Origin: UBA4782 sp034430215
GTDB lineage: Bacteria > Chloroflexota > Anaerolineae > Anaerolineales > Anaerolineaceae
Reading direction: 5' to 3'
Assembly: GCA_034430215.1 (NCBI GenBank)
Contig: DAOUFE010000019.1
Coordinates: 248,001 to 312,000, forward strand
Length of the DNA: 64,000 bases
Shown: piece after piece, positions 16,173 through 24,119 of the stretch
Layout: every line of letters starts with the position of its first letter
How positions within the stretch are numbered: the stretch's first letter is position 1
Notes under the pieces: generated by a model
The model's input: the letters and a program-made list of their open reading frames with translations, nothing else
Told to the model about the DNA's origin: nothing
Database searches by the model: none
Program-made: the position numbers and the translations under genes

Positions 16173-17648
16173 ATGGAATTTACTATCTCCCAGGATAATG
16201 AAAATAATAAGAACAAATGGTTCGTCATGGCGGCAGTAGCCATGGGGGTTTTCCTTGCCACAATTGATTCAAGCATTGTAAATATTGCATTACCTGTATT
16301 GGTAAAAGAATTGAACACAACTTTTACTATTATTGAGTGGGTGGTGCTCATTTACTTATTGACCATATCGATCTTGATGTTGAGCGTAGGCAGGATATCG
16401 GATATGGTGGGGAAAAAGCCAATTTATCTTGCTGGTTTTATAGTCTTTACTTTAGGATCATTTCTCTGTGGTTTATCAAATAACGTATACGCCTTAATAG
16501 GATTTCGTTCTTTTCAGGCGATTGGAGCTGCTTTTCTAATGGTATTGGGAACAGCGATCATTACGGAAGCTTTTCCCTCTTCTGAACGTGGAATGGCACT
16601 GGGGATCAACGGGACAATTGTTTCACTTGGAATTATCACTGGTCCAACCATTGGAGGGTTGATCCTTAACTACCTGAAATGGAATTGGATATTTTTTGTA
16701 AATATCCCCGTCAGTATTGTTGGAATAATTTTGGTAAGTAAGTTTGTGAAGAATAAAAAGCCAGAAGGAAAGCAGAAATTTGATATTCCTGGCGCTATTG
16801 CGCTTTTTTTCACATTAGGATGCCTGTTGTTTGGATTAACAATGGGTCAACTGAAAAGTTTTACTCAACCTGAATCTTTTCTTTTCCTTTTGCTTTTTCC
16901 AGTTTTTGGTGGAATATTTATTTTAATCGAGAAAAAGGTCTCACAACCTATGCTTGACCTTTCTTTATTTGATCACTTCCAATTTTCAAGCCATGTCATC
17001 GAAGGACTTGTTGTTTTCTTTGCGAATTCGGGAATCGTTTTTCTCTTGCCTTTTTATTTGCAAAATGTTTTACAACATTCTTCCAGTACCAGTGGATTGA
17101 TGATGGGAGTGATCCCAGCGGTCATGGCAATTACAGCACCTGTTGCCGGAAAATTATCTGATAAAAATGGGACAGAAAAACTACCTGTTGTAGGGTTATG
17201 TATTTTCTTTCTAGGTATCCTCGCATTATCGACTGTGGATGAGAGCACATCAATAGGTGGATACATTTTACGAACAATCCCCATAGGTCTTGGGCTTGGG
17301 ATATTTCAATCACCGAATAATAGTGCAATCATGGGATTGGCACCAAAGAATAGATTGGGGGTTGCTTCAGGGATACTTGCATTAACAAGGACATTAGGGC
17401 AAACCAGTGGAATAGCTTTAACTAGTGCTTTATGGGTGGGAAGAATAGTAGAAAACCTGGGCTGGATGCCTAAAAATGGTGCCACTGGCGCACCTTCGTC
17501 CGTTCAAGTAAGCAGCTTACATTATGTTTTACATTTTTCGGCGGCGATCATCTTCTTTGGTATAGTTCTTTCCGTTATTTCATGGATTGCTCATAAAAGA
17601 ACAATCAAGGGAAATATTGAAAATTCTCAAGAAGCTAAAGTTATGTAA
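16173..17648 (+). CDS. DHA2-family (EmrB/QacA-type) MFS efflux transporter
   Basis: A 491-residue transporter with about 14 predicted helices. It begins AAVAMGVFLATIDSSIVNIALP, where the aspartate of TIDSSI is the hallmark of the 14-helix drug:proton antiporters. It also has the loop motif GRISDMVGKKPIY (motif A) and GPTIGGLI (motif C, typical of antiporters). By family it expels lipophilic drugs, dyes or detergents, exchanging them for protons. It is the last gene of the kinase-regulator-membrane protein operon and is presumably controlled by it. The start has no clear Shine-Dalgarno sequence, and the 37-base gap shows no promoter. It ends 42 bases before the convergent acyl-CoA synthetase gene. 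Confidence 0.9.
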   Translation: MEFTISQDNENNKNKWFVMAAVAMGVFLATIDSSIVNIALPVLVKELNTTFTIIEWVVLIYLLTISILMLSVGRISDMVGKKPIYLAGFIVFTLGSFLCGLSNNVYALIGFRSFQAIGAAFLMVLGTAIITEAFPSSERGMALGINGTIVSLGIITGPTIGGLILNYLKWNWIFFVNIPVSIVGIILVSKFVKNKKPEGKQKFDIPGAIALFFTLGCLLFGLTMGQLKSFTQPESFLFLLLFPVFGGIFILIEKKVSQPMLDLSLFDHFQFSSHVIEGLVVFFANSGIVFLLPFYLQNVLQHSSSTSGLMMGVIPAVMAITAPVAGKLSDKNGTEKLPVVGLCIFFLGILALSTVDESTSIGGYILRTIPIGLGLGIFQSPNNSAIMGLAPKNRLGVASGILALTRTLGQTSGIALTSALWVGRIVENLGWMPKNGATGAPSSVQVSSLHYVLHFSAAIIFFGIVLSVISWIAHKRTIKGNIENSQEAKVM

Positions 17649-17690
17649 TTTTGGCAGTTTGGGCAATAAAACCTTTCAAAAAAGAAAAAA

Positions 17691-18347
17691 CTAATACAAG
17701 ATACGTGCATCAAGAATTGCGATTATATTGCCGCTGATTCTTACAGGGTTAAAATCAGCCTCCTGTATCCATGAGTTTTCAAAAAGAAAAGTAGAGATTT
17801 TTACAAGAAATTCAGCCAGTGCTTCAATATCTGCTTTTTCTCCGCCACGTATCCCTGATAAGAGCGAATACCCTTTTAATTCTTGAAGCATTTCTATGGC
17901 ATCAATTTTACTCAATGGAATAATACGAAAAGATACATCTTTCAGAATTTCGGTAAAAATTCCTCCCAAACCTACCATCAGACAAGGTCCAAACATCACA
18001 TCTTTCAAACCGCCAACAATCAGCTCTATACCTGCTGTAGCTTGTTTACAGACAAGAATTCCATCAAATTTTGCATCAGGGATGTGTTCACGTAAGTTAT
18101 TCTGAATATCAATAAAAGCATTATGAACATCACTGGGTGTTTGCAGGTTAGTTTTTACTCCTCCAATATCGCTTTTATGGATAACATCAGTTGAAACAAT
18201 TTTTAAGACAACTGGATACCCGATTTTTTCTGCAATTCCAATAGCTTCATCTGCGGATTTCGCATAACCATTCTCCGGATACGGCAGGTGATTCTTTTCA
18301 AATAACGCAATTGCTTCTGGCTCAGGTAAGAGTGAAAACGTAGGCAT
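17691..18347 (-). CDS. ADP-forming acetate/acyl-CoA ligase, beta (ATP-grasp) subunit
   Basis: A 218-residue ATP-grasp protein. It has KIGYPVVLKIVSTDVIHKSDIGGV, the nucleotide-binding strand and the typical HKSD segment, and then GPCLMVGLGGIFTEILKDVSFRI. The C-terminal ADFNPVRI matches the metal-binding end of the domain. Together with the alpha subunit at 20948-22327 it would make the free acid and ATP from an acyl-CoA, ADP and phosphate. That is the energy-conserving step of peptide-fermenting anaerobes. It is the last gene of the 29-kb directon and lies 15 bases after iorB, so the 2-oxoacid oxidoreductase and the synthetase are interleaved. Aryl-acetyl-CoA or acetyl-CoA are plausible substrates; specificity is not visible. 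Confidence 0.9.
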   Translation of the reverse strand: MPTFSLLPEPEAIALFEKNHLPYPENGYAKSADEAIGIAEKIGYPVVLKIVSTDVIHKSDIGGVKTNLQTPSDVHNAFIDIQNNLREHIPDAKFDGILVCKQATAGIELIVGGLKDVMFGPCLMVGLGGIFTEILKDVSFRIIPLSKIDAIEMLQELKGYSLLSGIRGGEKADIEALAEFLVKISTFLFENSWIQEADFNPVRISGNIIAILDARILY

Positions 18348-18362
18348 CCATTCTCCTTATTA

Positions 18363-18974
18363 TCAAATGATGCTTTTTATATGATCAAACCCCAGATCAA
18401 ATGCTTTTTCATTAATTCGGACAAGCTTTTCTTTCCATCTTTCCGACATGGCTGTAAGAATACTCTCTCTGGTAATGGGTAAAATATCCAAAGCGATCAA
18501 ACCACCAAGCACAACACTATTAACTGCACGTGAATCACCAGCTTCTAAGGCAAGAGCGGTAGCATCAATACAGTGAATATTTGCGCCGATTTTTTTAAAA
18601 GCATCAATAATTATTGCAATACTGGGGTATTTTGCTCTTCCAACCGTTACATCTACCGGATACCAGGGATGCGTATTCATAATGGCCGATCCGCCAGGTT
18701 TTAAAAATTTCAAACCCACTCGCAATCCCTCCAACGGTTCCAAGGATATAACTGCATCTGCCTCATCCTCTCGCATCATGGGTGCCCAGACCTCTCCAAC
18801 GCGTACATGCGCATATACAGAGCCGCCTCTTGTAGCTGCGCCAAAGGTTTCAGCCAGTTTCACTTCATGTCCTTCGATCAATGCAGCTTCAGCAAGTAGA
18901 TGGGAGGTAAGGATGCTTCCCTGTCCACCAACTCCAGATACAATTATATTGGTCACAATAGAGTTATTATTCAT
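18363..18974 (-). CDS. iorB: indolepyruvate ferredoxin oxidoreductase, beta subunit
   Basis: A 203-residue protein starting at ATG 18974, which is preceded by TAGGAG; an upstream in-frame start at 19040 would overlap iorA by 55 bases and lacks a site. It begins with TNIIVSGVGGQGSILTSHLL, the glycine-rich signature of the gamma-type domain of 2-oxoacid:acceptor oxidoreductases, followed by AATRGGSVYAHVR. With IorA it converts arylpyruvates to aryl-acetyl-CoA and reduces ferredoxin. The gene follows iorA by 11 bases. Its product feeds directly into the ADP-forming synthetase encoded on both sides. Confidence 0.93.
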   Translation of the reverse strand: MNNNSIVTNIIVSGVGGQGSILTSHLLAEAALIEGHEVKLAETFGAATRGGSVYAHVRVGEVWAPMMREDEADAVISLEPLEGLRVGLKFLKPGGSAIMNTHPWYPVDVTVGRAKYPSIAIIIDAFKKIGANIHCIDATALALEAGDSRAVNSVVLGGLIALDILPITRESILTAMSERWKEKLVRINEKAFDLGFDHIKSII

Positions 18975-18985
18975 TATGAATTCTC

Positions 18986-20923
18986 CTAAATGATTGCATT
19001 GGCTGGACAAACTTGAGCACACATACCGCAATTTACACATAAGAGTCCATCGATTCCTGCTTTTTTGTTGTTAAACGTGATCGCGGGACAACCAAGTTGT
19101 AAACATGTTTTACACCCAGTACATCGATCATTATCCACCGAGGTTTTTGGTAAACGCTTCCCTTCTCTTCGCAGAACTTGAAGCACACATTCACGCCTGG
19201 CAATCACGACTGAAGGGCCATCAATTACAGATGCTCTTTTCATTGCTTCACACGTCTCTGCGAGATTATAAGGATCAACAACTTCGATGTGTTCCACGCC
19301 CAGGCTTTTTACTACATCTTCAATGGGGATAATTTTTGTTGCCTGATTGCGGGGATTTAATCCTGTTGCCGGGCATACTTGATGGCCGGTCATCGAGGTC
19401 CAGGAATTATCCATGACAACAAATGTAATCTTTGTTCCATTCCAGACCGCATTCACTAACCCAGGCATGCAGGAATGGAAGAAGGTGGAGTCACCAGCAA
19501 CAGCCCAATATTGACCGGTTTTGATACCCGAACGAGCTTCACCCTGTGCCAATGAGATACCCGAACCCATGATATGTAGTGTATCCAAAAAATCGTATGG
19601 CAATTTGGAAGAATACCGGACTGAAGGTAAATCATTGATCTCAGGAACCACTCCTTTAACACCATATCCCGCCTGTTCATAGCAACCAATATCACCATTA
19701 ATCACGGGAACATTTTCTTTCCCAGGTCTCAGAGCCTTTTTGATTGCCCAATAAGAACCTAAATGCGGACATCCCGCGCACAGAGTTGAAGAACGTGGAG
19801 GAACAAGTGATTCCAGCTCAGTTTTTAAGACTTTTCTCGCACCATCGTCAGGTAATTTGAGCTCTAAAACCTTTGCTAAAGCATTTACTACTTTATCCGT
19901 TGTTAGTTCGCCATGGAGTGGAAGAACTTCTTCATCAGCTTTGCCATATATCTTTACAGAGATGCCCATTTGTTGTGCCAGTACTCGAAGTTGGGTTTCA
20001 ATCAATGGATCGCCGTCTTCAACTACCAGGATTTTGTTACAACTTTGTAGAACATGCGTTAACTTTTCTTTCGGCAAAGGATAAGGGGTTCCAATCTTTA
20101 CAAACCAAAGATTCCCATTTTGTTTTAAAACCCGAACTGCTTCACGAGAATAAGCTGTTCCCATGCCACTGGATATGATGGCTACAGGTGATAAACCTTC
20201 TTCTACCTGATTGAACTTTAATGTTTCGACCAACTCTCGAATGAGCGAAAGCTGATTTAATTGCCAAACATGCTTTCCTTCTGTACCTGGAGGGCCATAA
20301 ACATTCCACCGGAAAGGTAACTTGTAATGTTTGTTAAATCCAGGTTCCATTTGAGAAGGTTCAACGCTACCAATCTCTACCACTCCGCTGCAATGAGAAA
20401 GGCGGGTGGCTGAACGAATAATTACAGGCAATTCAAGCTTTTCTGATATCTCAAAAGCAGCTTTTGTCATTTCCTTTGCTTCTTGTTGGCTTTCGGGTTC
20501 AAGACATAACAGGTTAGCCCATTGAGCAGCATAACGAGAGTCCTGCTCATTCGATGAATAATGCGCTCCTGGGTCATCAGCAACTACCAATACAAAACCA
20601 CCTCGTATGCCGGTATATGGAATAGTCATTAACATATCCATAATGACATTAAGCCCTGCGCCTTTTAAGGCAGTTAATGCACGAACACCCATCAACGATG
20701 CACCTATAGAGACTTCAAAAGACACTTTTTCGTTGACGCTCCACTCTGCATAAAAACCCAGATCCTGCGAACACTCAAGGAAAGTTTCAACAATTTCAGA
20801 GCTTGGAGTACCTGGATAGGCAGCAACCACTTTTACTCCTGCTTCAATGGCACCTCTTGCAATCGCTTCATTTCCAAGCAATACCATCTTTTTACCCGCG
20901 GGTGGATTAGATACCTTGTTCAA
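18986..20923 (-). CDS. iorA: indolepyruvate ferredoxin oxidoreductase, alpha subunit
   Basis: A 645-residue thiamine-diphosphate enzyme subunit. The N-terminal pyrimidine-binding part has VVAAYPGTPSSEIVETF. The TPP part contains CAGCPHLGSYWAIKKAL, GDIGCYEQAGYG and GDSTFFHSCMPGLVNA. Two [4Fe-4S] clusters at the C terminus are bound by CTGCKTCLQLGCP and CVNCGMCAQVCP. It oxidatively decarboxylates aryl-2-oxoacids from Trp, Phe or Tyr to acyl-CoA with ferredoxin as acceptor. The start is TTG at 20923, with AAGGAG 8 bases before it. The length is the usual one. Linked acdA and acdB-like genes suggest substrate-level phosphorylation from the acyl-CoA. Confidence 0.95.
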   Translation of the reverse strand: MNKVSNPPAGKKMVLLGNEAIARGAIEAGVKVVAAYPGTPSSEIVETFLECSQDLGFYAEWSVNEKVSFEVSIGASLMGVRALTALKGAGLNVIMDMLMTIPYTGIRGGFVLVVADDPGAHYSSNEQDSRYAAQWANLLCLEPESQQEAKEMTKAAFEISEKLELPVIIRSATRLSHCSGVVEIGSVEPSQMEPGFNKHYKLPFRWNVYGPPGTEGKHVWQLNQLSLIRELVETLKFNQVEEGLSPVAIISSGMGTAYSREAVRVLKQNGNLWFVKIGTPYPLPKEKLTHVLQSCNKILVVEDGDPLIETQLRVLAQQMGISVKIYGKADEEVLPLHGELTTDKVVNALAKVLELKLPDDGARKVLKTELESLVPPRSSTLCAGCPHLGSYWAIKKALRPGKENVPVINGDIGCYEQAGYGVKGVVPEINDLPSVRYSSKLPYDFLDTLHIMGSGISLAQGEARSGIKTGQYWAVAGDSTFFHSCMPGLVNAVWNGTKITFVVMDNSWTSMTGHQVCPATGLNPRNQATKIIPIEDVVKSLGVEHIEVVDPYNLAETCEAMKRASVIDGPSVVIARRECVLQVLRREGKRLPKTSVDNDRCTGCKTCLQLGCPAITFNNKKAGIDGLLCVNCGMCAQVCPANAII

Positions 20924-20947
20924 CGTTCTCGCTCCTTTATGAAGAGA

Positions 20948-22327
20948 TTAGATCGATCGATGATTAATTTGATACTGTGCCGCCCAAACAACAGCACCCA
21001 AAGCATTCACTGCTCGTTCGGGTGTTGAAAAAACAGGAATTCCTGCTTGATGCATAATCTTTCTTTCATGTTTTTCGATCTCGCCGCCTCCAAGATATGC
21101 AACAGCTACTTTTGAACCAATTTTGTCTCTCAACCAGATAGATGTATCCGCTGCATTGGGAATGGGATCACCAAAAATGATCAGGTAAAGATCAGCCAGA
21201 TCGTAATCTGAAAGAATCTGCAATGCGTTTTTAAACTCGGGTGCAGTTGCAACTGTCAGATCTAGTGGATTGGCTAAAGTTGCATTTGCTGGAATGTCCG
21301 CATTCTTCAGTTTTTCCTTCACATCCTCTGGTAACGGCTCAATGATCAATCCGCATTTTTCAGCATTATCCACTGCTAAAATGCCAGATCCGCCTGAGCT
21401 TGTTACGACCATCAACCGTCTGCCATTACCTGGTTTTAGACCTGCAAGACCTTTAGAAAGATCATACAAACCTTCAATATCAGCAGCACGTACTATCCCA
21501 AATTGTCGGCAGGCTGAGTCGAAAATTTCATCTTTACCTGCCATAGATTTCGTATGCGATGCTGCTGCTCGTTGCCCACCGGATGTGCGTCCTGATTTTA
21601 GGACAATCAAAGGTTTTGTAAATACCATTTTATGGGCAACGTCAAGGAACCTTCGACCATCTTTTGCACCTTCAAGATATAAAGCAATCGAGCGAATATT
21701 TGGATCGCTTGCAAAATATTCTATAAGGTCTGTTTCGTTTAGATCTATTTGATTTCCCAGGCTAACCGAAGCGGAAATACCCCAATTTTCTTCTTCAGCC
21801 CAGCCAGCAATGGTTGCCGCAACCGTACCGCTCTGAGAAATAATCGCCATGTTTCCTGGTGTTGTAATAATAGGCCATGATGCACACAATTTGTTTGGAA
21901 TGTAGTTGATACCCTGGCAATTAGGACCTACCAGCCGAATGCCGGTCTCTGCAACAATATCCAGCAACTCTTTCTCAAGATCCACTCTGCCAGCTTCTCG
22001 AAAGCCTCCGCTAATAATAATTGCTGCACCTGCGCCTTTTATAGCAGATTGTCGTAGTGCTTCAGGCACAGATGCAGCCGGGATAACAATAACTGCAAGA
22101 TCAATCTTGTCTGGTATTTTATCTATTGAAGCATAAACAGGAAATCCGAGAATTTCCCTCTCTTTCGGATTTACCGGGTAGACTTTTCCTTGAAAGCCAC
22201 CTGCTTTTATATTTGATAATATGACATGTCCTAATTTATCGGGATTAGTAGAAGCCCCTATGATCGCTACTGCTTGAGCATTAAATAAGCGTTCAATATT
22301 CGAAGAAGCTTCTGTTTTTTTGTTCAT
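20948..22327 (-). CDS. ADP-forming acetate/acyl-CoA ligase, alpha subunit
   Basis: A 459-residue protein with the three-domain layout of the alpha subunit. The CoA-binding Rossmann domain starts near residue 15 (AVAIIGASTNPDKLGHVIL). Two ligase-like domains follow, with SQSGTVAATIAGWAEE and AASHTKSMAGKDEIFDSACRQ; the histidine of SHTKSMAG is the expected phosphorylated residue. The separate beta subunit is encoded at 17691-18347, with iorA and iorB between them. The ATG at 22327 overlaps the stop of the EamA gene (ATGA), so translation is coupled. This family is typical of archaea and anaerobic bacteria that ferment amino acids. Confidence 0.9.
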   Translation of the reverse strand: MNKKTEASSNIERLFNAQAVAIIGASTNPDKLGHVILSNIKAGGFQGKVYPVNPKEREILGFPVYASIDKIPDKIDLAVIVIPAASVPEALRQSAIKGAGAAIIISGGFREAGRVDLEKELLDIVAETGIRLVGPNCQGINYIPNKLCASWPIITTPGNMAIISQSGTVAATIAGWAEEENWGISASVSLGNQIDLNETDLIEYFASDPNIRSIALYLEGAKDGRRFLDVAHKMVFTKPLIVLKSGRTSGGQRAAASHTKSMAGKDEIFDSACRQFGIVRAADIEGLYDLSKGLAGLKPGNGRRLMVVTSSGGSGILAVDNAEKCGLIIEPLPEDVKEKLKNADIPANATLANPLDLTVATAPEFKNALQILSDYDLADLYLIIFGDPIPNAADTSIWLRDKIGSKVAVAYLGGGEIEKHERKIMHQAGIPVFSTPERAVNALGAVVWAAQYQINHRSI

Positions 22328-23310
22328 GTCGTTATGGGTTCCTTCTTTTTTGGTGGTTTCTTTTCAGAGCCATTGAGCTTCGCACGTTGCGTCAGTATGA
22401 CGCCAAAGAGGATAAGTGCAATACTAAAAACATACAGTAAATTCATTTTTTCGCCCAGAAAAATCCAGGCAAGGGTTGGTGCGAACGCAACTTGTAATGA
22501 ACTAACAGTACCTGCACTTGCAACAGTTGTATACTGCATAGCAGTGGTAACACTAACTAAAGCAACCGTATTGAACAGCCCAGCCACAAGAACACTCAAA
22601 ATCAACCCCTTTGGAGCAGTCCAATATTGCGAAAATTTGCCAGTAAAAGCAAGATATAAATTCATCAATATTTGACTGCATAGTAAGGAAAAAGCCAACG
22701 CTTGAAATCGATCTACATTGTTACGCATTGCATAAGTGATCAGAACTCCCGCTAATGCCCAGCAAAAAGCGGTCGTTAGTGCTAAAGGAACTGCATTCAA
22801 CCAGGTTGCGGGCAAGGCTGCATTGGAGTTTTGACCAATTCGAAGGAGGAATACACCAGCAATACTGACCAGTATCCCACTCAGCATCCGTTTGTTTAGA
22901 ATTTCATGCAACAGGACGGCTGCAATAATTGCACTCCATAAAACATTTGTACCCAATAATGGTGTGGTAACCAGTACTCCACCCAATTTAAATCCATTGA
23001 ATAATAGAGTATTGCCAATCACAAATGTCAATAAACCGTGGGCAAATATTGCCAGAATAAATTTCCAATTGCTAAAAATTGATACACACTCAGGATTCCG
23101 TTTCTTAGCGAAGAAGCTCATGATTATTGCAAAGGTCATAACGGGCGTAGCGCGTAGAACTACTCCCATTACTGCATCTAATCCATTGCCAGTAACTGCA
23201 TGAGATGCAAATAAATTATCGGCAGCATAGGCGATAGCTGAAACCAAAGCCCATACCTCCCCTTTACCAAAACGAGACTGCTTATGATTGATTTGTGAAA
23301 CAGTGGACAA
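22324..23310 (-). CDS. EamA/DMT-family transporter
   Basis: A 328-residue integral membrane protein with two tandem five-helix EamA repeats. The first ends near VSIAGVFLLRIGQ and the second near VFSIALILFGVILTQRA, and the segment GTVSSLQVAFAPTLAWIFLGEK is characteristic. Drug/metabolite transporters of this type usually export amino acids or related metabolites. I choose TTG 23310, which has GAGG 8 bases upstream; GTG at 23319 is in frame but lies inside that ribosome-binding site. The gene sits between the ECF module and the acyl-CoA synthetase genes, so export of a fermentation product or import of a substrate are both possible. Confidence 0.82.
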   Translation of the reverse strand: MSTVSQINHKQSRFGKGEVWALVSAIAYAADNLFASHAVTGNGLDAVMGVVLRATPVMTFAIIMSFFAKKRNPECVSIFSNWKFILAIFAHGLLTFVIGNTLLFNGFKLGGVLVTTPLLGTNVLWSAIIAAVLLHEILNKRMLSGILVSIAGVFLLRIGQNSNAALPATWLNAVPLALTTAFCWALAGVLITYAMRNNVDRFQALAFSLLCSQILMNLYLAFTGKFSQYWTAPKGLILSVLVAGLFNTVALVSVTTAMQYTTVASAGTVSSLQVAFAPTLAWIFLGEKMNLLYVFSIALILFGVILTQRAKLNGSEKKPPKKKEPITT

Positions 23311-23328
23311 GAAACTCACCTCTAAATA

Positions 23329-24114
23329 TCAGTATGCTAAAAGGTGTCCAGTAAATAGATGAAAACCTACTCCCGCAATTAAGCTGGCAACTACCAGAAG
23401 TATCCAAACGATTAACCAGCTTACTCCTCCAACACTCCAGTGAAACTGGTTCAGATAGGTGCGATTGGTGCTTGCACCAAATGCTTTGCTGTCCAGGGCA
23501 AAGGCGGTTATCTGAGTTTTTCGTAGGCTACGAAGAAGCACAGCAACAAGAAAGGTTTTATATTGAATAAGGCGACCCTTTAAGCTTTTGTCTCGTCTGA
23601 GTCCGCGCAATTTTTGAGCATCAGAAATGTAACCCATTTCATTCGTAAGGATGGGAATGTAATTCAGACCAACAAAAATTGTAAAAGCAATCCGATAAGG
23701 CATACCGAGCCGGACAAGCCCGTTGACAAAGTCTCGAGGATTGGTAACCCAGACAAACAGCATCGATGATAACATAATATTGAGTATTCTGGCAGCAGAG
23801 GCACCTCGAACAATTAAACCTTCTTTGTAATACACCATGTTGCCAATAGAAAAAAGCGGTACTTCTCCTTTATAAGAAAAGCCACCTAATAGAAAAAGAA
23901 AAGCCAGCACCAACAAAATAGAAAGAGCACCTTTCAGCCGTCCATAATTGATATGTCCAAGAAAAATTGCGATCAGTAAGAGCAAAATGAAGAGAACCAG
24001 GTTGTATTCGGGTGGGTAAATAAAAACCAAAACTGCCACACAGATAACCCAAAAGAATTTGCTCAGAGCATCGAATTTTTCCAAAACTGAAGGAATCCGC
24101 GCATATTGAAACAT
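23329..24114 (-). CDS. ecfT: ECF transporter transmembrane (T) component
   Basis: A 261-residue membrane protein with about five helices. The conserved coupling sequences of EcfT are present: DAQKLRGLRRDKSLKGR carries the first Ala-Arg-Gly-like motif (KLRG here), and AFALDSKAFGASTNRT is the second, FxxRG-like, motif region. It connects the substrate-binding S component to the ATPase. ATG 24114 has GAGG 8 bases before it and is preferred to GTG 24123, which overlaps the stop of the ATPase gene. The gene order S, AA' and T in one run makes this a dedicated (group I-like) module rather than a shared one. Confidence 0.85.
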   Translation of the reverse strand: MFQYARIPSVLEKFDALSKFFWVICVAVLVFIYPPEYNLVLFILLLLIAIFLGHINYGRLKGALSILLVLAFLFLLGGFSYKGEVPLFSIGNMVYYKEGLIVRGASAARILNIMLSSMLFVWVTNPRDFVNGLVRLGMPYRIAFTIFVGLNYIPILTNEMGYISDAQKLRGLRRDKSLKGRLIQYKTFLVAVLLRSLRKTQITAFALDSKAFGASTNRTYLNQFHWSVGGVSWLIVWILLVVASLIAGVGFHLFTGHLLAY

Positions 24115-24119
24115 GATGA

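Noticed and set aside
21270..21752. 160-codon plus-strand ORF over the acyl-CoA ligase alpha gene
   Set aside because: Antisense shadow of a well-supported gene, no start signal.
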